The translations under genes and the position numbers were made by a program. A model generated the notes under the pieces. It saw only the letters and a program-made list of their open reading frames with translations. It did no database searches and had not been told where the DNA came from. Shown piece after piece: positions 7,703-16,713 of a stretch of DNA of 64,000 nucleotides (the stretch's first letter is position 1; each line of letters begins with the position of its first letter). Source of the DNA: Epilithonimonas caeni DSM 17710 (lineage in GTDB: Bacteria > Bacteroidota > Bacteroidia > Flavobacteriales > Weeksellaceae); NCBI RefSeq assembly GCF_000426465.1, contig NZ_AUFK01000001.1, positions 34,383-98,382 of the forward strand. The letters run 5' to 3'.

Positions 7703-10700
7703 ATGCGAAGAAAAACCATTTTCGCCGGACTTATTATTTTATCGGCATTTTCACACTCTTTTGCCCAATCGAAACACTGGCAGAATAACGAGCGTGAACT
7801 GCATTACAAAGAAGACAAAGGCGATTTTTTATTGGTCAACGGAAAATACCGTTTCAATCGAGCTTTGTATGGAGACAACCGTGCATCGAGAGTTGAAGCA
7901 GGAGATTTGCCGGAATTCGCATTGTATCTTCCAGGAATGGGAGGAAATCTTCAGTTCGTCATTCAGAAAGGAAATTCCATTAAAAAATTAATTCAGGCTG
8001 ATAAAATTGAAACGCGTTACCGACCAGGAACGATGTTGTATGAAATCAAAGACCCGATTTTAGGAAGCGGAACTTTGAAACTGACTGTTTTAGCACAGGC
8101 TAAAGAAGAAGGTCTGGTTGTAAAAATGGAAACGGTCAATATAGATTCATCAACAAAAATCTACACAGTTTATGGCGGAGCAAGCGGAACAACTTTCAGC
8201 AGAAACGGCGACATCGGTGCAGACCCGGAATCCGGATTTTATTTGCTTCCTGAATATTGTCTGAATAATCAGTTTCAGCTTAATAAAAATCAGTTTCAAC
8301 TTAATTATTTAAATAAGAAAAAAGAAACTCAAATTGTCAGCGGAAGTTTTTCAAATGTCAATTCTTTACAGCAAACCGATGCGACGACTTTAGAAAAACT
8401 TTCTGAGTTTACTCAAAATAAAACTGAAAAATCTCCGATTGTTTACGCTTCGTATTCTTCGCAAAAAAATCCGGTTTATATCCAAATTGCGAAAGGGAAA
8501 TCAGCTAAAAACTTTTCGGATGAAGACTTAAAAAACATATTTGATGAAGCTGAAAAAGCTCGTTTAAATTTAACCAACAGAGTTCAGCTCAAAACTCCGG
8601 ATGCAGATTTGAATAATTTCGGAGCCAATTTAGCCGTTGCAGCCGACGGAATTTGGGAAAGTCCAACTTTTCTTCACGGCGCTGTTGCCTGGAGAATGCG
8701 TTTGAATGCGTGGCGAGGAGCTTACACAGCCGATGCGTTGAGTTGGCACGACAGGGCGAAAGAACATTTTAAAAGTTATGCCAATTCGCAGGTTTTGAAA
8801 CCCGATTCTGCGCCTGTTGAGATGGATACAATGCGTCATCTTGCCCGTCACGAGGAGAAAATGGGAACGTCTGTTTTTTCGAGCGGATATATTTCCAGAA
8901 ACCCGAATGACAATACCAAACCGCACCATTACGATATGAATCTGGTGTTTTTTGACCAGCTGTTTTCGCATTTCAAGTACACGGGCGACAAAGAATTTCT
9001 GAAGAAAATGTGGCCAACGATGGTTCGCCATATGGATTGGGAAAAACGAAACTTCAAGCGTGGCGATTTGTACGATGCGTATGCGGCGATTTGGGCGAGC
9101 GATGCGCTTCAATATTCAGGTGGAAAAGTGACGCACACTTCGGCTTATAATTACAGAGCCAACCGTGAAATGGCAAAGCTGTCGAAAATCATCGGCGAAA
9201 ATTATCAACCTTATGAACAGGAAGCTGATGCAATTTTAAAGGCAATGAAAAACGAACTTTGGATTAAAAACAAAGGCTATTTTGCTGAATATAAAGATGC
9301 TTTGGGCAACCAAATCGTTCACGACAAACCGGGAATCTGGTCGATTTATCACGTTTCGGATGCGTTTATTTTGAATGAATTTGAGGATTATCAGAATTTA
9401 CAATACATTAATAATCACACCCCGAAAATTCCTATTACGGTAAAGGGTGCGGCTCATAAAGACTATTTTACGTTAGCAACGACCAATTGGCAACCTTACG
9501 ACTGGTCGATTAACAACGTCGCTTTGGCGGAAAATTTACAGACCGCTTTGGCGTATTGGCAAGCGGGAAGAAATGATGATGCGTACCAACTTTGGAAGGG
9601 AAATCTGGTTGAATCGATGTATTACGGCATTAGTCCAGGAAATTTTGAGCAGCTTTCTCACTACGATGCATTTCGTGGAGAATTGTACCGGGATTTTGCC
9701 GACCCGATTGGGGTGGCTTCACGAACTTTGACAGAAGGACTTTTCGGAGTTTATCCGAATTTATTAGAAAATAAAATCAGCATCAAACCGGGATTTCCTA
9801 AAGACTGGAATTCTGCAGAATTGAAGCTTCCGGATTGGGATTATCAGTTTAAAAGAACTTCAAAAAAGACTGAATATTTATTTAAATCAAAATATCAGAA
9901 TCCTGTAACGTTGGAAATGCAGATTCCTGTAAATTATTCCAACATCAAATCGGTACAAGTGAATGGTAAAAAAGTGGATTGGAAAGTTAAACCTAATTCT
10001 ATTTTACAGCCGATTATTCAGTTTGAAACGCCGAAAGGAAAAGATTTTAAAATAGAAATCAATTATTCAGGAGAAGAATTAAAAAACGAACAAACCGACT
10101 ACGTTAATTATATATCGGAAAGTCTTCAGTTAAATTTTGATTCAAAAAAGAAAATAAAAAATATTTACGACCCTCAGGGACTAATCAAAAATTCCCCTCC
10201 TCCGGAGGGGTGGATTCGACCAAAGGGAGAAGACGGGGTGGTCAACCACAAGTTTGAACTTAACCCGCAGGAGAGAAAAGGAACATTTTTCCTTCAAGTT
10301 GAGCAAAACGGAACAACTTGGTGGCAACCTGTAAATGTAGATATCCGTTTTCCTTTGGAAACAAAATGGGCGAATAAAAAACTACAAATTCAGTCAAAAT
10401 CTTCGAATGAAATTAATGGAAAACTGACTGTTAATGGTTCAACTCAAACTTTTACTATTCAGAAAAGTCAAAATACAACCATTGAAATTCCAATAAATTA
10501 TTTAAGCAAAGGAACCAATTTTATCGAGCTTGAATACAATGGAATTAAACAAAATATCAAAATCACAGATTGGGAGATTGAAAATCAAGGCCAGTTCAGC
10601 AACATTTCATTAGCATCAAAATATAATGAAAAAGTCACGGAAATTTTCAATCAGAAATATCTTTCGCCAAGATTGAAAGTCCCTACTCTACAGCTTCCGT

Positions 10701-11311
10701 GGCAGGGAATCGGAAACTGGTGTTATCCCTTAATCACTGCTCAAATCGATGACAGCGGATTAATGAACAAAAGAAAAAACGGCAAAGTTGATTTTCTTGG
10801 AATCCCTTTTTTAATTGATAAAACAGATAAAAATATTGCCTTTGCAAGTCAGTGGGACAATTATCCTGATTCGCTTGAAATTCCTTTGACTGGAAAAGGA
10901 AAGAAAATTTATTTTTTAATGGCTGGCTCTACCAATCCGATGCAGTCGCAGATTGTAAATGGAAAAATTACAGTCCAATATGTTGACGGTTCAACTTCAG
11001 AATTGGAGCTGAAAAACCCAACAAATTGGTGGCCGATTGAGCAGGATTTGTTTGATGATAATTTTGCTTTTGAAATTCCAGATGATAAAATTCCTTACAG
11101 AGTTCAATTGAAATCGGGCGAATTATACAAAGGTGGAAATTTAACAAAATATTCAAGCATTAAAGGATTTACAGACCGTCAAATTGATGGTGGTGCTGCA
11201 ACGATTCTGGATTTGCCGATTGACCAAAATAAAGAATTAAAATCGATAAAATTAACGGCAGTGAGCAATGATGTGGTAATTGGAATGATGAGTGCGACTG
11301 TTTTGAGATAA
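7703..11311 (+). CDS. Large secreted six-hairpin glycosidase-like protein (DUF4450-like)
   Basis: A 1202-residue exported protein with a signal peptide ending FAQ near residue 22. The N-terminal beta-rich part (about 23-280) resembles DUF4450. The middle (about 290-700) has the Trp- and Asp-rich helical pattern of (alpha/alpha)6 glycosidases, for example AWRMRLNAWRGAY, YDAYAAIWASDA and NWQPYDWSINN. The C-terminal part (about 720-1202) is beta-rich and may bind carbohydrate. I recognise no characterised family with confidence and no verified catalytic pair. Its place between GH28 and another unassigned glycosidase-like gene suggests action on a pectin side chain. A dispersed repeat is translated in frame near residues 829-848. 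The DUF4450 assignment is from memory of the family and is moderate. Confidence 0.75.
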   Translation: MRRKTIFAGLIILSAFSHSFAQSKHWQNNERELHYKEDKGDFLLVNGKYRFNRALYGDNRASRVEAGDLPEFALYLPGMGGNLQFVIQKGNSIKKLIQADKIETRYRPGTMLYEIKDPILGSGTLKLTVLAQAKEEGLVVKMETVNIDSSTKIYTVYGGASGTTFSRNGDIGADPESGFYLLPEYCLNNQFQLNKNQFQLNYLNKKKETQIVSGSFSNVNSLQQTDATTLEKLSEFTQNKTEKSPIVYASYSSQKNPVYIQIAKGKSAKNFSDEDLKNIFDEAEKARLNLTNRVQLKTPDADLNNFGANLAVAADGIWESPTFLHGAVAWRMRLNAWRGAYTADALSWHDRAKEHFKSYANSQVLKPDSAPVEMDTMRHLARHEEKMGTSVFSSGYISRNPNDNTKPHHYDMNLVFFDQLFSHFKYTGDKEFLKKMWPTMVRHMDWEKRNFKRGDLYDAYAAIWASDALQYSGGKVTHTSAYNYRANREMAKLSKIIGENYQPYEQEADAILKAMKNELWIKNKGYFAEYKDALGNQIVHDKPGIWSIYHVSDAFILNEFEDYQNLQYINNHTPKIPITVKGAAHKDYFTLATTNWQPYDWSINNVALAENLQTALAYWQAGRNDDAYQLWKGNLVESMYYGISPGNFEQLSHYDAFRGELYRDFADPIGVASRTLTEGLFGVYPNLLENKISIKPGFPKDWNSAELKLPDWDYQFKRTSKKTEYLFKSKYQNPVTLEMQIPVNYSNIKSVQVNGKKVDWKVKPNSILQPIIQFETPKGKDFKIEINYSGEELKNEQTDYVNYISESLQLNFDSKKKIKNIYDPQGLIKNSPPPEGWIRPKGEDGVVNHKFELNPQERKGTFFLQVEQNGTTWWQPVNVDIRFPLETKWANKKLQIQSKSSNEINGKLTVNGSTQTFTIQKSQNTTIEIPINYLSKGTNFIELEYNGIKQNIKITDWEIENQGQFSNISLASKYNEKVTEIFNQKYLSPRLKVPTLQLPWQGIGNWCYPLITAQIDDSGLMNKRKNGKVDFLGIPFLIDKTDKNIAFASQWDNYPDSLEIPLTGKGKKIYFLMAGSTNPMQSQIVNGKITVQYVDGSTSELELKNPTNWWPIEQDLFDDNFAFEIPDDKIPYRVQLKSGELYKGGNLTKYSSIKGFTDRQIDGGAATILDLPIDQNKELKSIKLTAVSNDVVIGMMSATVLR
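10190..10247 (+). repeat. Dispersed CCCCTCC-type repeat captured inside a coding region
   Basis: The segment starting TTCCCCTCCTCCGGAGGGG and ending near ACGGGGTGGTCA has the form of an intergenic palindromic repeat seen in many flavobacterial genomes. Here it lies inside the 1202-residue gene and is translated in frame as a Pro/Gly/Lys-rich stretch (SPPPEGW and following, about residues 829-848). The palindrome CCCCTCCtCCGGAGGGG is visible directly. The statement that this repeat is common elsewhere is recalled, not measured. Confidence 0.55.
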
Positions 11312-11327
11312 ATATAAAATTTAAAGA

Positions 11328-11400
11328 CTTCGACAGGCTCAGGCTGACAGCGCAAAACAAAGCGCATAGTATTAGAGTTGTCAGGCTGAGCTTGTCGAAG
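11328..11400. repeat. CTTCGACA palindromic repeat
   Basis: Imperfect 22-nt inverted arms, starting CTTCGACAGGCTCAGG at 11328 and ending CTGAGCTTGTCGAAG at 11400, enclose a second short inverted repeat GCGCAAAACAAAGCGC. It lies between two glycosidase-like genes. It resembles widespread bacterial CTTCGACAAGCTCAG repeats. It could act as an mRNA-stabilising or terminating hairpin, but there is no clear T-run. Confidence 0.6.
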
Positions 11401-11473
11401 CCCAAAATGATAAGATTAAATAAATTTAAAAATGAAATCGAGATTCACGAATTCAATAATTAAATAAAGAAAT

Positions 11474-13612
11474 ATGGGTAAAAAAATTGCAATATATCTA
11501 AGTCTTTTCTGCATCGGATTTTCGTCCCTGAATGCCCAGAAAATCGACCGTAAAAAAGTCGTTCAGCGACATAATGTGGTTAATACGAAAGCAGATACTT
11601 TATCAACTTTAACGGTTGGAAACGGGAAATTTGCCTACACCGTTGACATCACCGGAATGCAGTCGTTCCCCGAATATTACAAAAACGGAGTTTCTTTGGG
11701 AACGCAGTCGGAATGGGGCTGGAACAGTTTTCCGAATACTGAAAATTTCAAATTTGAGGAAACTTTAAAACCTTACGACTTCAATAATGACGGTCGAAAA
11801 GCGTTGTACAGTGTTCAAATCAAGGAACCGGAACGCAACAAAAAGGCAGTTGAATATTTCAGAGTCAATCAACATCGTCTGCAACTTGGAAATGTCGGAA
11901 TTGAACTGATTAAAAAGAACGGTCAGAAAGCGCAGGTTTCAGATTTGCAAAATATCAATCAGAAAATCGATTTGTGGACGGGAATTATTACCAGTGAATT
12001 TACGTTGGAAGGAACTCCCGTAAAAGTTTGGACAGCTTCTTTCCAGAATTCAGATAAAATCGGGGTGAAAATTGAATCCGATTTAATCAGCCAAAAAAGA
12101 TTAAAGGTTTTTGCCAAATATCCTTATCCAAGCGGACAGTTTTTGGATGAAGCAGCTTTTTACGGAAATGCTGATAAACATTCAACAAAAATCATTTCTT
12201 CAAATTCAACTCAGGGATTGATTGAGCACAAATTGCAGACTGCGGATTATTTTACGCAACTGTATTTTACAGAAGGAAAATTAAGCGAATCAGTAAAACA
12301 CAATTTCGTTTTCGAACCTTCTTCAAAAAGCAAAAAACTGGAATTGACGGTTGAATTTTCAGAGAAAAATCAGAAAACATCAAAAAGTTTATTTGCTGAT
12401 GCTGAAAAAGAAAGCATTTCTGGTTGGAAAAATTTCTGGGAAAGCGGTGCTGCCGTAGATTTTGAAGGAAGTACCGATAAAAGGGCCAATGAATTGGAGC
12501 GTAGAATTGTTTTGTCTGAATATTTAACAAAAGTTCAGTGTGGAGGAAGCAATCCGCCGCAGGAAACTGGTTTGACATTCAACAGCTGGTACGGAAAACC
12601 GCACACGGAAATGCATTGGTGGCATGGCGTTCACTTTGCGTTGTGGGGAAGACCGGAAATTTTGGAGAAGCAACTGGATTATTATTTTAGGTCGTTTGAA
12701 AAAGCCAAAAAATTGGCGGAAAGACAAGGTTATAAAGGCGTTCGATGGATTAAAATGTCTGATAACGAAGGAAATGAAAGTCCGTCTTCTGTTGCAGCCT
12801 TTTTGATTTGGGAACAACCGCATTTAATTTACATGACTGAGCTTTTGTACCGTCACAACAAAGACAAAAAAGTTTTAGAAAAATATAAAGACTTGGTGTA
12901 TGCAACGGCAGAATTTATGGCTGATTTTGCAACGTATGACAAAGAAAAAAACCGTTACAATCTTGGTAAAGGCGTAATTCCTGCGCAGGAAGTTTTTCCT
13001 GCGAAAGACACTTACAATCCAACTTATGAAGTGGCGTATTGGGATTGGGCTTTGAAAGTTGCACAACAATGGAAAGAAAGATTAGGAGAATCAAGAGATA
13101 AAAAATGGGATGATGTGATTAATAAATTGGCTCCGCTTCCGGTCCAGGATGGGGTCTATTTATCAACAGAATCGGCAAAAGATTCATTCACATTTCCAAA
13201 ATGGATGACCGACCATCCAGCAGTTTTGGGCGCATTGGGAATGGTTCCCGAGTCTCCGAAACTGGATAAAAAGATTATGAAAAACACGCTGGATATTGTC
13301 TGGGAAAGATGGAACTGGGAACATACCTGGGGTTGGGATTTCCCGATGACAGCAATGAATGCGGCAAGATTGGGACTTCCGAATAAGGCCTTAGATGCTC
13401 TGTTCATGGATATTCAAACCAATACTTATTTGAAAAATGGGCATAATTTTCAGGATGGAAGATTGAGAATTTATCTTCCCGGAAATGGAGGAGTTTTAAC
13501 GACTGTTGCAATGATGCTGGAAGGTTGGGACAGTTCGACTGGACAATTCCCGGGATTCCCGAAAGACGGAACCTGGAAAATAAAAGCGGAAGGTTTTAAG
13601 AAAATGCCCTAA
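11474..13612 (+). CDS. Secreted six-hairpin glycosidase-like protein of unknown specificity
   Basis: A 712-residue protein with a signal peptide ending LNAQ near residue 22. The N-terminal beta-sandwich (about 25-310) begins RHNVVNTKADTLSTLTVGNG and contains TQSEWGWNSFPN. The C-terminal (alpha/alpha)6-like half (about 320-700) has the Trp-rich sites KPHTEMHWWHGVHF, VRWIKMSDNEGNE and WERWNWEHTWGWDFPMTA. This pattern is shared with uncharacterised six-hairpin glycosidases of bacteria and fungi, distantly like GH65/GH15 clan folds. Acidic residues near DNEGNE and WNWEHTWGWD are candidates for catalysis, but none is proven. The neighbours point to a pectin-derived substrate, perhaps a side-chain sugar. 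No established family name is claimed. Confidence 0.75.
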   Translation: MGKKIAIYLSLFCIGFSSLNAQKIDRKKVVQRHNVVNTKADTLSTLTVGNGKFAYTVDITGMQSFPEYYKNGVSLGTQSEWGWNSFPNTENFKFEETLKPYDFNNDGRKALYSVQIKEPERNKKAVEYFRVNQHRLQLGNVGIELIKKNGQKAQVSDLQNINQKIDLWTGIITSEFTLEGTPVKVWTASFQNSDKIGVKIESDLISQKRLKVFAKYPYPSGQFLDEAAFYGNADKHSTKIISSNSTQGLIEHKLQTADYFTQLYFTEGKLSESVKHNFVFEPSSKSKKLELTVEFSEKNQKTSKSLFADAEKESISGWKNFWESGAAVDFEGSTDKRANELERRIVLSEYLTKVQCGGSNPPQETGLTFNSWYGKPHTEMHWWHGVHFALWGRPEILEKQLDYYFRSFEKAKKLAERQGYKGVRWIKMSDNEGNESPSSVAAFLIWEQPHLIYMTELLYRHNKDKKVLEKYKDLVYATAEFMADFATYDKEKNRYNLGKGVIPAQEVFPAKDTYNPTYEVAYWDWALKVAQQWKERLGESRDKKWDDVINKLAPLPVQDGVYLSTESAKDSFTFPKWMTDHPAVLGALGMVPESPKLDKKIMKNTLDIVWERWNWEHTWGWDFPMTAMNAARLGLPNKALDALFMDIQTNTYLKNGHNFQDGRLRIYLPGNGGVLTTVAMMLEGWDSSTGQFPGFPKDGTWKIKAEGFKKMP

Positions 13613-13648
13613 ATATTACTTTAATTTTACGTTCATATTTTTAATTTG

Positions 13649-13677
13649 AAGTCTGTCAGCAATGGCAGACTTTTTAT
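13649..13677 (+). terminator. Rho-independent terminator after the 712-residue glycosidase-like gene
   Basis: AAGTCTGTC and GGCAGACTT form a hairpin followed by TTTTTATTT, 37 bases after the stop at 13612. It separates this gene from the pectate lyase gene, which has its own shared-motif upstream region. Confidence 0.7.
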
Positions 13678-13683
13678 TTACAG

Positions 13684-13699
13684 CACAGTGCAGGACGAT
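13684..13699 (+). promoter_or_regulatory. Shared pectin-locus motif, copy C (upstream of pectate lyase)
   Basis: CACAGTGCAGGACGAT is a variant of the motif at 2811 and 5990, sharing ACAGTGCAGGA exactly. It lies 42 bases before the pectate lyase ATG and directly after a terminator, as expected for a promoter-region element. Confidence 0.5.
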
Positions 13700-13741
13700 T
13701 TAATAAGGTTAAGATAATAACTTGTTCATTCATTAACAGTT

Positions 13742-15130
13742 ATGAAAAAATTAGCAATCATCGTCATTTCGTCCTTATCTATTTGTTGCCCATCCCAAAA
13801 TATTGAGAGTACCGGGATAATCCGTCCAAAAACAATTGCTTTCCCCGGAGCGGAAGGATTTGGAAAATTTGCAAAAGGTGCGAGAGCAGTGGCAAAACCT
13901 CAGATTTACATTGTCAACAATCTGAATGACAGCGGACAGGGTTCTTTTCGCGATGCTGTCAGCCAGCCTGGGCGATTTGTAGTTTTCTCTGTTGGTGGAA
14001 TTATCGAGTTGAAAAGACCTGTTACGGTTTCTAAAAATATTACAATTGCGGGACAGACTGCACCGGGAAAAGGTATTTTTCTTTATGGTCAAAAAGTGTC
14101 TTTCAGTGGAGCCGATGATACCATTGCAAGATATTTGAAAATACGTCTCGGGAATAAGAATAAACCATCCAATAATACCGACGCTTCCGGAATATCGAAC
14201 GGCAAAAACATAATACTGGACCACCTTTCAATTTCCTGGTCAATGGACGAAGTTTTTTCCATCAACTGGGACAAACGTGGCACAGAGCCCGACAGCATCA
14301 CCCTCCAGAATTCGATTATTGCGCAGGGATTGCATCTTTATAACCATTCTGCAGGTGGATTGATTCAGACCAATGGCAGCATCAGTATCATCAAATCGCT
14401 CTATGCCAGCAACAAAACCCGTAATCCAAAAGTGAAGGGCAAGAATGAGTTTGTCAATAATGTGATTTACAACTTCGGAAATTTTGGTAATAAAAATGGA
14501 CACACCGTTTTAGGCGATGGTTATATAATGGGAGGTTCTGTACAGAATTCTGAAGTCAATATAATCAACAATTATTTTATCGAAGGTCCATTGAATGCAG
14601 AAAATAGGACAACGCCGTTCAGCAGAGGAACAAACAGTTTTCATCTTTATGAATCCGGGAATTATTTTGACAACAATAAAAACGGCATTTTGGATGGTCA
14701 ATTGGTTCCGCATAATTCCGAAGGTTTTCCGGGTGAAACGCCTGTTGTTTTTATGGATTCACCATTTCAATATCCTTTTGCAAAAACAGACTTATCTGCT
14801 ACGCAAGCGTTTGATTATATCGTTAAAAATGCCGGCGCCAACTTTCCAAAGCGAGATGATGTGGATGAGCTGATTATTTCTGAAGTAAAATCTCTGGGAA
14901 AAAAGGGAATTTATGTCTTCACAGAAAATGATTTGCCGTTAGCCAATAATGGTGTTGGAAATTTCCCAAAAACTCAAGCGCCCAAGGATTCGGATTCTGA
15001 TGGCATTCCCGATGTTGCTGAACTGAAAATGGGTCTTGACCCTAATGATTCATCTGATGCATTGAAATTCAATAAAACGCAAAGCAATTATCTCAATATC
15101 GAAGTTTATGTCAATGATTTGATACGTTAA
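13742..15130 (+). CDS. Pectate lyase-like protein (PL1 type) with Ca-binding C-terminal repeat
   Basis: A 462-residue secreted parallel beta-helix protein that probably cleaves polygalacturonate by beta-elimination. The N-terminal hydrophobic segment is followed by SICCPSQ, so it may be a lipoprotein, although the lipobox is poor. Family features run in order: FPGAEGFGKFAKGAR near 34, SGQGSFRDAV, GGIIELKRPVTV and ITIAGQTAPGKG. Then come LDHLSISWSMDEVFS and the RNPKVKG block, typical of Bacteroidota PL1-type lyases. Near the C-terminus DSDSDGIPDVAE is a thrombospondin-3/dockerin-like calcium loop. Its products carry the unsaturated uronic acid that GH105 removes. The subfamily cannot be fixed without a search. 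Confidence 0.87.
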   Translation: MKKLAIIVISSLSICCPSQNIESTGIIRPKTIAFPGAEGFGKFAKGARAVAKPQIYIVNNLNDSGQGSFRDAVSQPGRFVVFSVGGIIELKRPVTVSKNITIAGQTAPGKGIFLYGQKVSFSGADDTIARYLKIRLGNKNKPSNNTDASGISNGKNIILDHLSISWSMDEVFSINWDKRGTEPDSITLQNSIIAQGLHLYNHSAGGLIQTNGSISIIKSLYASNKTRNPKVKGKNEFVNNVIYNFGNFGNKNGHTVLGDGYIMGGSVQNSEVNIINNYFIEGPLNAENRTTPFSRGTNSFHLYESGNYFDNNKNGILDGQLVPHNSEGFPGETPVVFMDSPFQYPFAKTDLSATQAFDYIVKNAGANFPKRDDVDELIISEVKSLGKKGIYVFTENDLPLANNGVGNFPKTQAPKDSDSDGIPDVAELKMGLDPNDSSDALKFNKTQSNYLNIEVYVNDLIR

Positions 15131-15251
15131 TGATTTAATTAAAATAGAAATTTAACCAATTGATATAAAATTTGTAACTTGTCTTAGATTTTGAAACACT
15201 AATAACCCAAATTTAATTCATAAACATAAAACGTTATTATTGCTTAATACG

Positions 15252-16256
15252 ATGTCTGAAATATTAGAAATTCAAATCAATGAAAATTCCAGAGTGCCAA
15301 AATATAAACAGATTGTGGACTCTATACTTAATGGAATTGACGCAGGAGACATCAAAATTGGGGAAAAAATCCCGTCAATCAATGAGCTCAGCGAATCCTG
15401 TTTTCTCTCCAGAGACACGGTGGAAAAGGCTTATAAAGAACTGAGAAAAAGACAAATCATCGAGTCTGTAAAAGGAAAAGGTTATTATATCTCGAGAATC
15501 AATAAGAGTGACAGCATCAACATTTTTTTCCTGATTAATAAGTCCAGCACTTACAAAATGATGATTTATAATTATTTTGTGGATGCGATTGGCAGCAAAG
15601 GCAATGTGGAAATGTACATCTACCACTGTGATGAAACATTGTTCATCAATGCCTTGAAAAAAAATCTCGGCGTCTATGATTATTATGTGATAATGCCACA
15701 CTTCCGCGACGAAAACTCAAAGCATACGAGCTCTACGAAGGAAGTTATTGATATCATCGAGAAGATCCCGAAGAACAAACTTCTGCTTTTGGATAATACA
15801 AAACCTAATATCTCCGGCGAGTACGGAACTATTTTTCAGGATTTTGAACACGACATCTACAATGCACTCAAGGAGGGCCTCGAAAAAATAAAAAAATATG
15901 AAAAACTGATCCTTGTATATCCTGCAAAGTCGGTCCATCCCTACCCTTTCCGCATTGTACACGGCTTTGGACAATTCTGCAAAGATTTCAAACTGGACTA
16001 TGAAATTCTGGACGAAGTCTACCCTGATATGGAATTGCAGGATAAAGACCTTTTCATTACCATCCAAGAGCGTGATTTAGTAAATTTGGTTAAGCAGATC
16101 AGACAGAAAAATCTGAAATTAGGCGAAGACATCGGGATTATTTCCTATAACGAAACACCGCTGAAAGAACTACTGGGCATCACCGTCGTAACAACGGATT
16201 TCAAAGCGATGGCAGAGTCTGCAGCTTATATGGTTCTGAAGAATAAAAAAGAATAG
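15252..16256 (+). CDS. GntR family transcriptional regulator with LacI-type sensor domain
   Basis: A 334-residue cytoplasmic regulator. Residues about 10-85 form a GntR winged helix-turn-helix (VPKYKQIVDSILNGI, GEKIPSINELSESC, LSRDTVEKAYKELRKR, VKGKGYYIS). The remainder resembles a periplasmic-binding-protein/LacI-type sugar sensor rather than the usual FadR or UTRA domain. Such hybrids control carbohydrate genes in Bacteroidota. An in-frame TTG lies at 15240, but the ATG at 15252 gives the natural start. As the last gene of the pectin locus it is the best candidate to read the shared ACAGTGCAGGA motif. That link is inference. No clear copy of the motif precedes its own gene. Confidence 0.87.
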   Translation: MSEILEIQINENSRVPKYKQIVDSILNGIDAGDIKIGEKIPSINELSESCFLSRDTVEKAYKELRKRQIIESVKGKGYYISRINKSDSINIFFLINKSSTYKMMIYNYFVDAIGSKGNVEMYIYHCDETLFINALKKNLGVYDYYVIMPHFRDENSKHTSSTKEVIDIIEKIPKNKLLLLDNTKPNISGEYGTIFQDFEHDIYNALKEGLEKIKKYEKLILVYPAKSVHPYPFRIVHGFGQFCKDFKLDYEILDEVYPDMELQDKDLFITIQERDLVNLVKQIRQKNLKLGEDIGIISYNETPLKELLGITVVTTDFKAMAESAAYMVLKNKKE

Positions 16257-16329
16257 GTGAATAATGTTTTTAAGTTTATACAAAGAGATTCCTTATAATA
16301 TTACTTGATAATTATAAAAAAGTATAATG

Positions 16330-16713
16330 TTAATTGCTTAAGACCTCAGACACCAAATTGAATTTAGGAATTGCTACATCAAAGGTTTCGCGATTTGCAT
16401 TCTCAAAAATATAAAAACCTTCCATATTTCCAACCCCTGATTTTACAATCACATTAGAAAAATAACTAAATTTTTCACCACTTTCAATGATAGGGGTCAG
16501 TCCAATAACACCTGCACCCTCAACCTCCGTAAAACCAAATCCTAGATCATAGATCATCCATTTTCTTGAAAGTAATTTCACAGGATTGCCACTCAGGTTT
16601 TGGATTTCAATATTATAACGGAAAACATAACGGTTTTCTGAAGGATAACTGTTGTGGTTATCATATTCTGTCGTTACACTGACTTTGATTTCTGATGTGA
16701 TTTTTGAGACCAT
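16330..16713 (-). CDS. apaG: ApaG family protein
   Basis: A 127-residue protein matching the ApaG fold. It has SEIKVSVTTEYDNHNS, then YVFRYNIEIQNLSG, LLSRKWMIYD and a G-rich GEGVIG-like segment (EVEGAGVIGLTPII), ending with the MEGFYIF block. ApaG is linked to cobalt/magnesium resistance phenotypes in enterobacteria, and its fold is fibronectin-III-like with proposed nucleotide binding. The open frame extends to 16797, but the conserved protein starts at the ATG at 16713. It converges with the GntR gene and is divergent from purB. Confidence 0.9.
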   Translation of the reverse strand: MVSKITSEIKVSVTTEYDNHNSYPSENRYVFRYNIEIQNLSGNPVKLLSRKWMIYDLGFGFTEVEGAGVIGLTPIIESGEKFSYFSNVIVKSGVGNMEGFYIFENANRETFDVAIPKFNLVSEVLSN

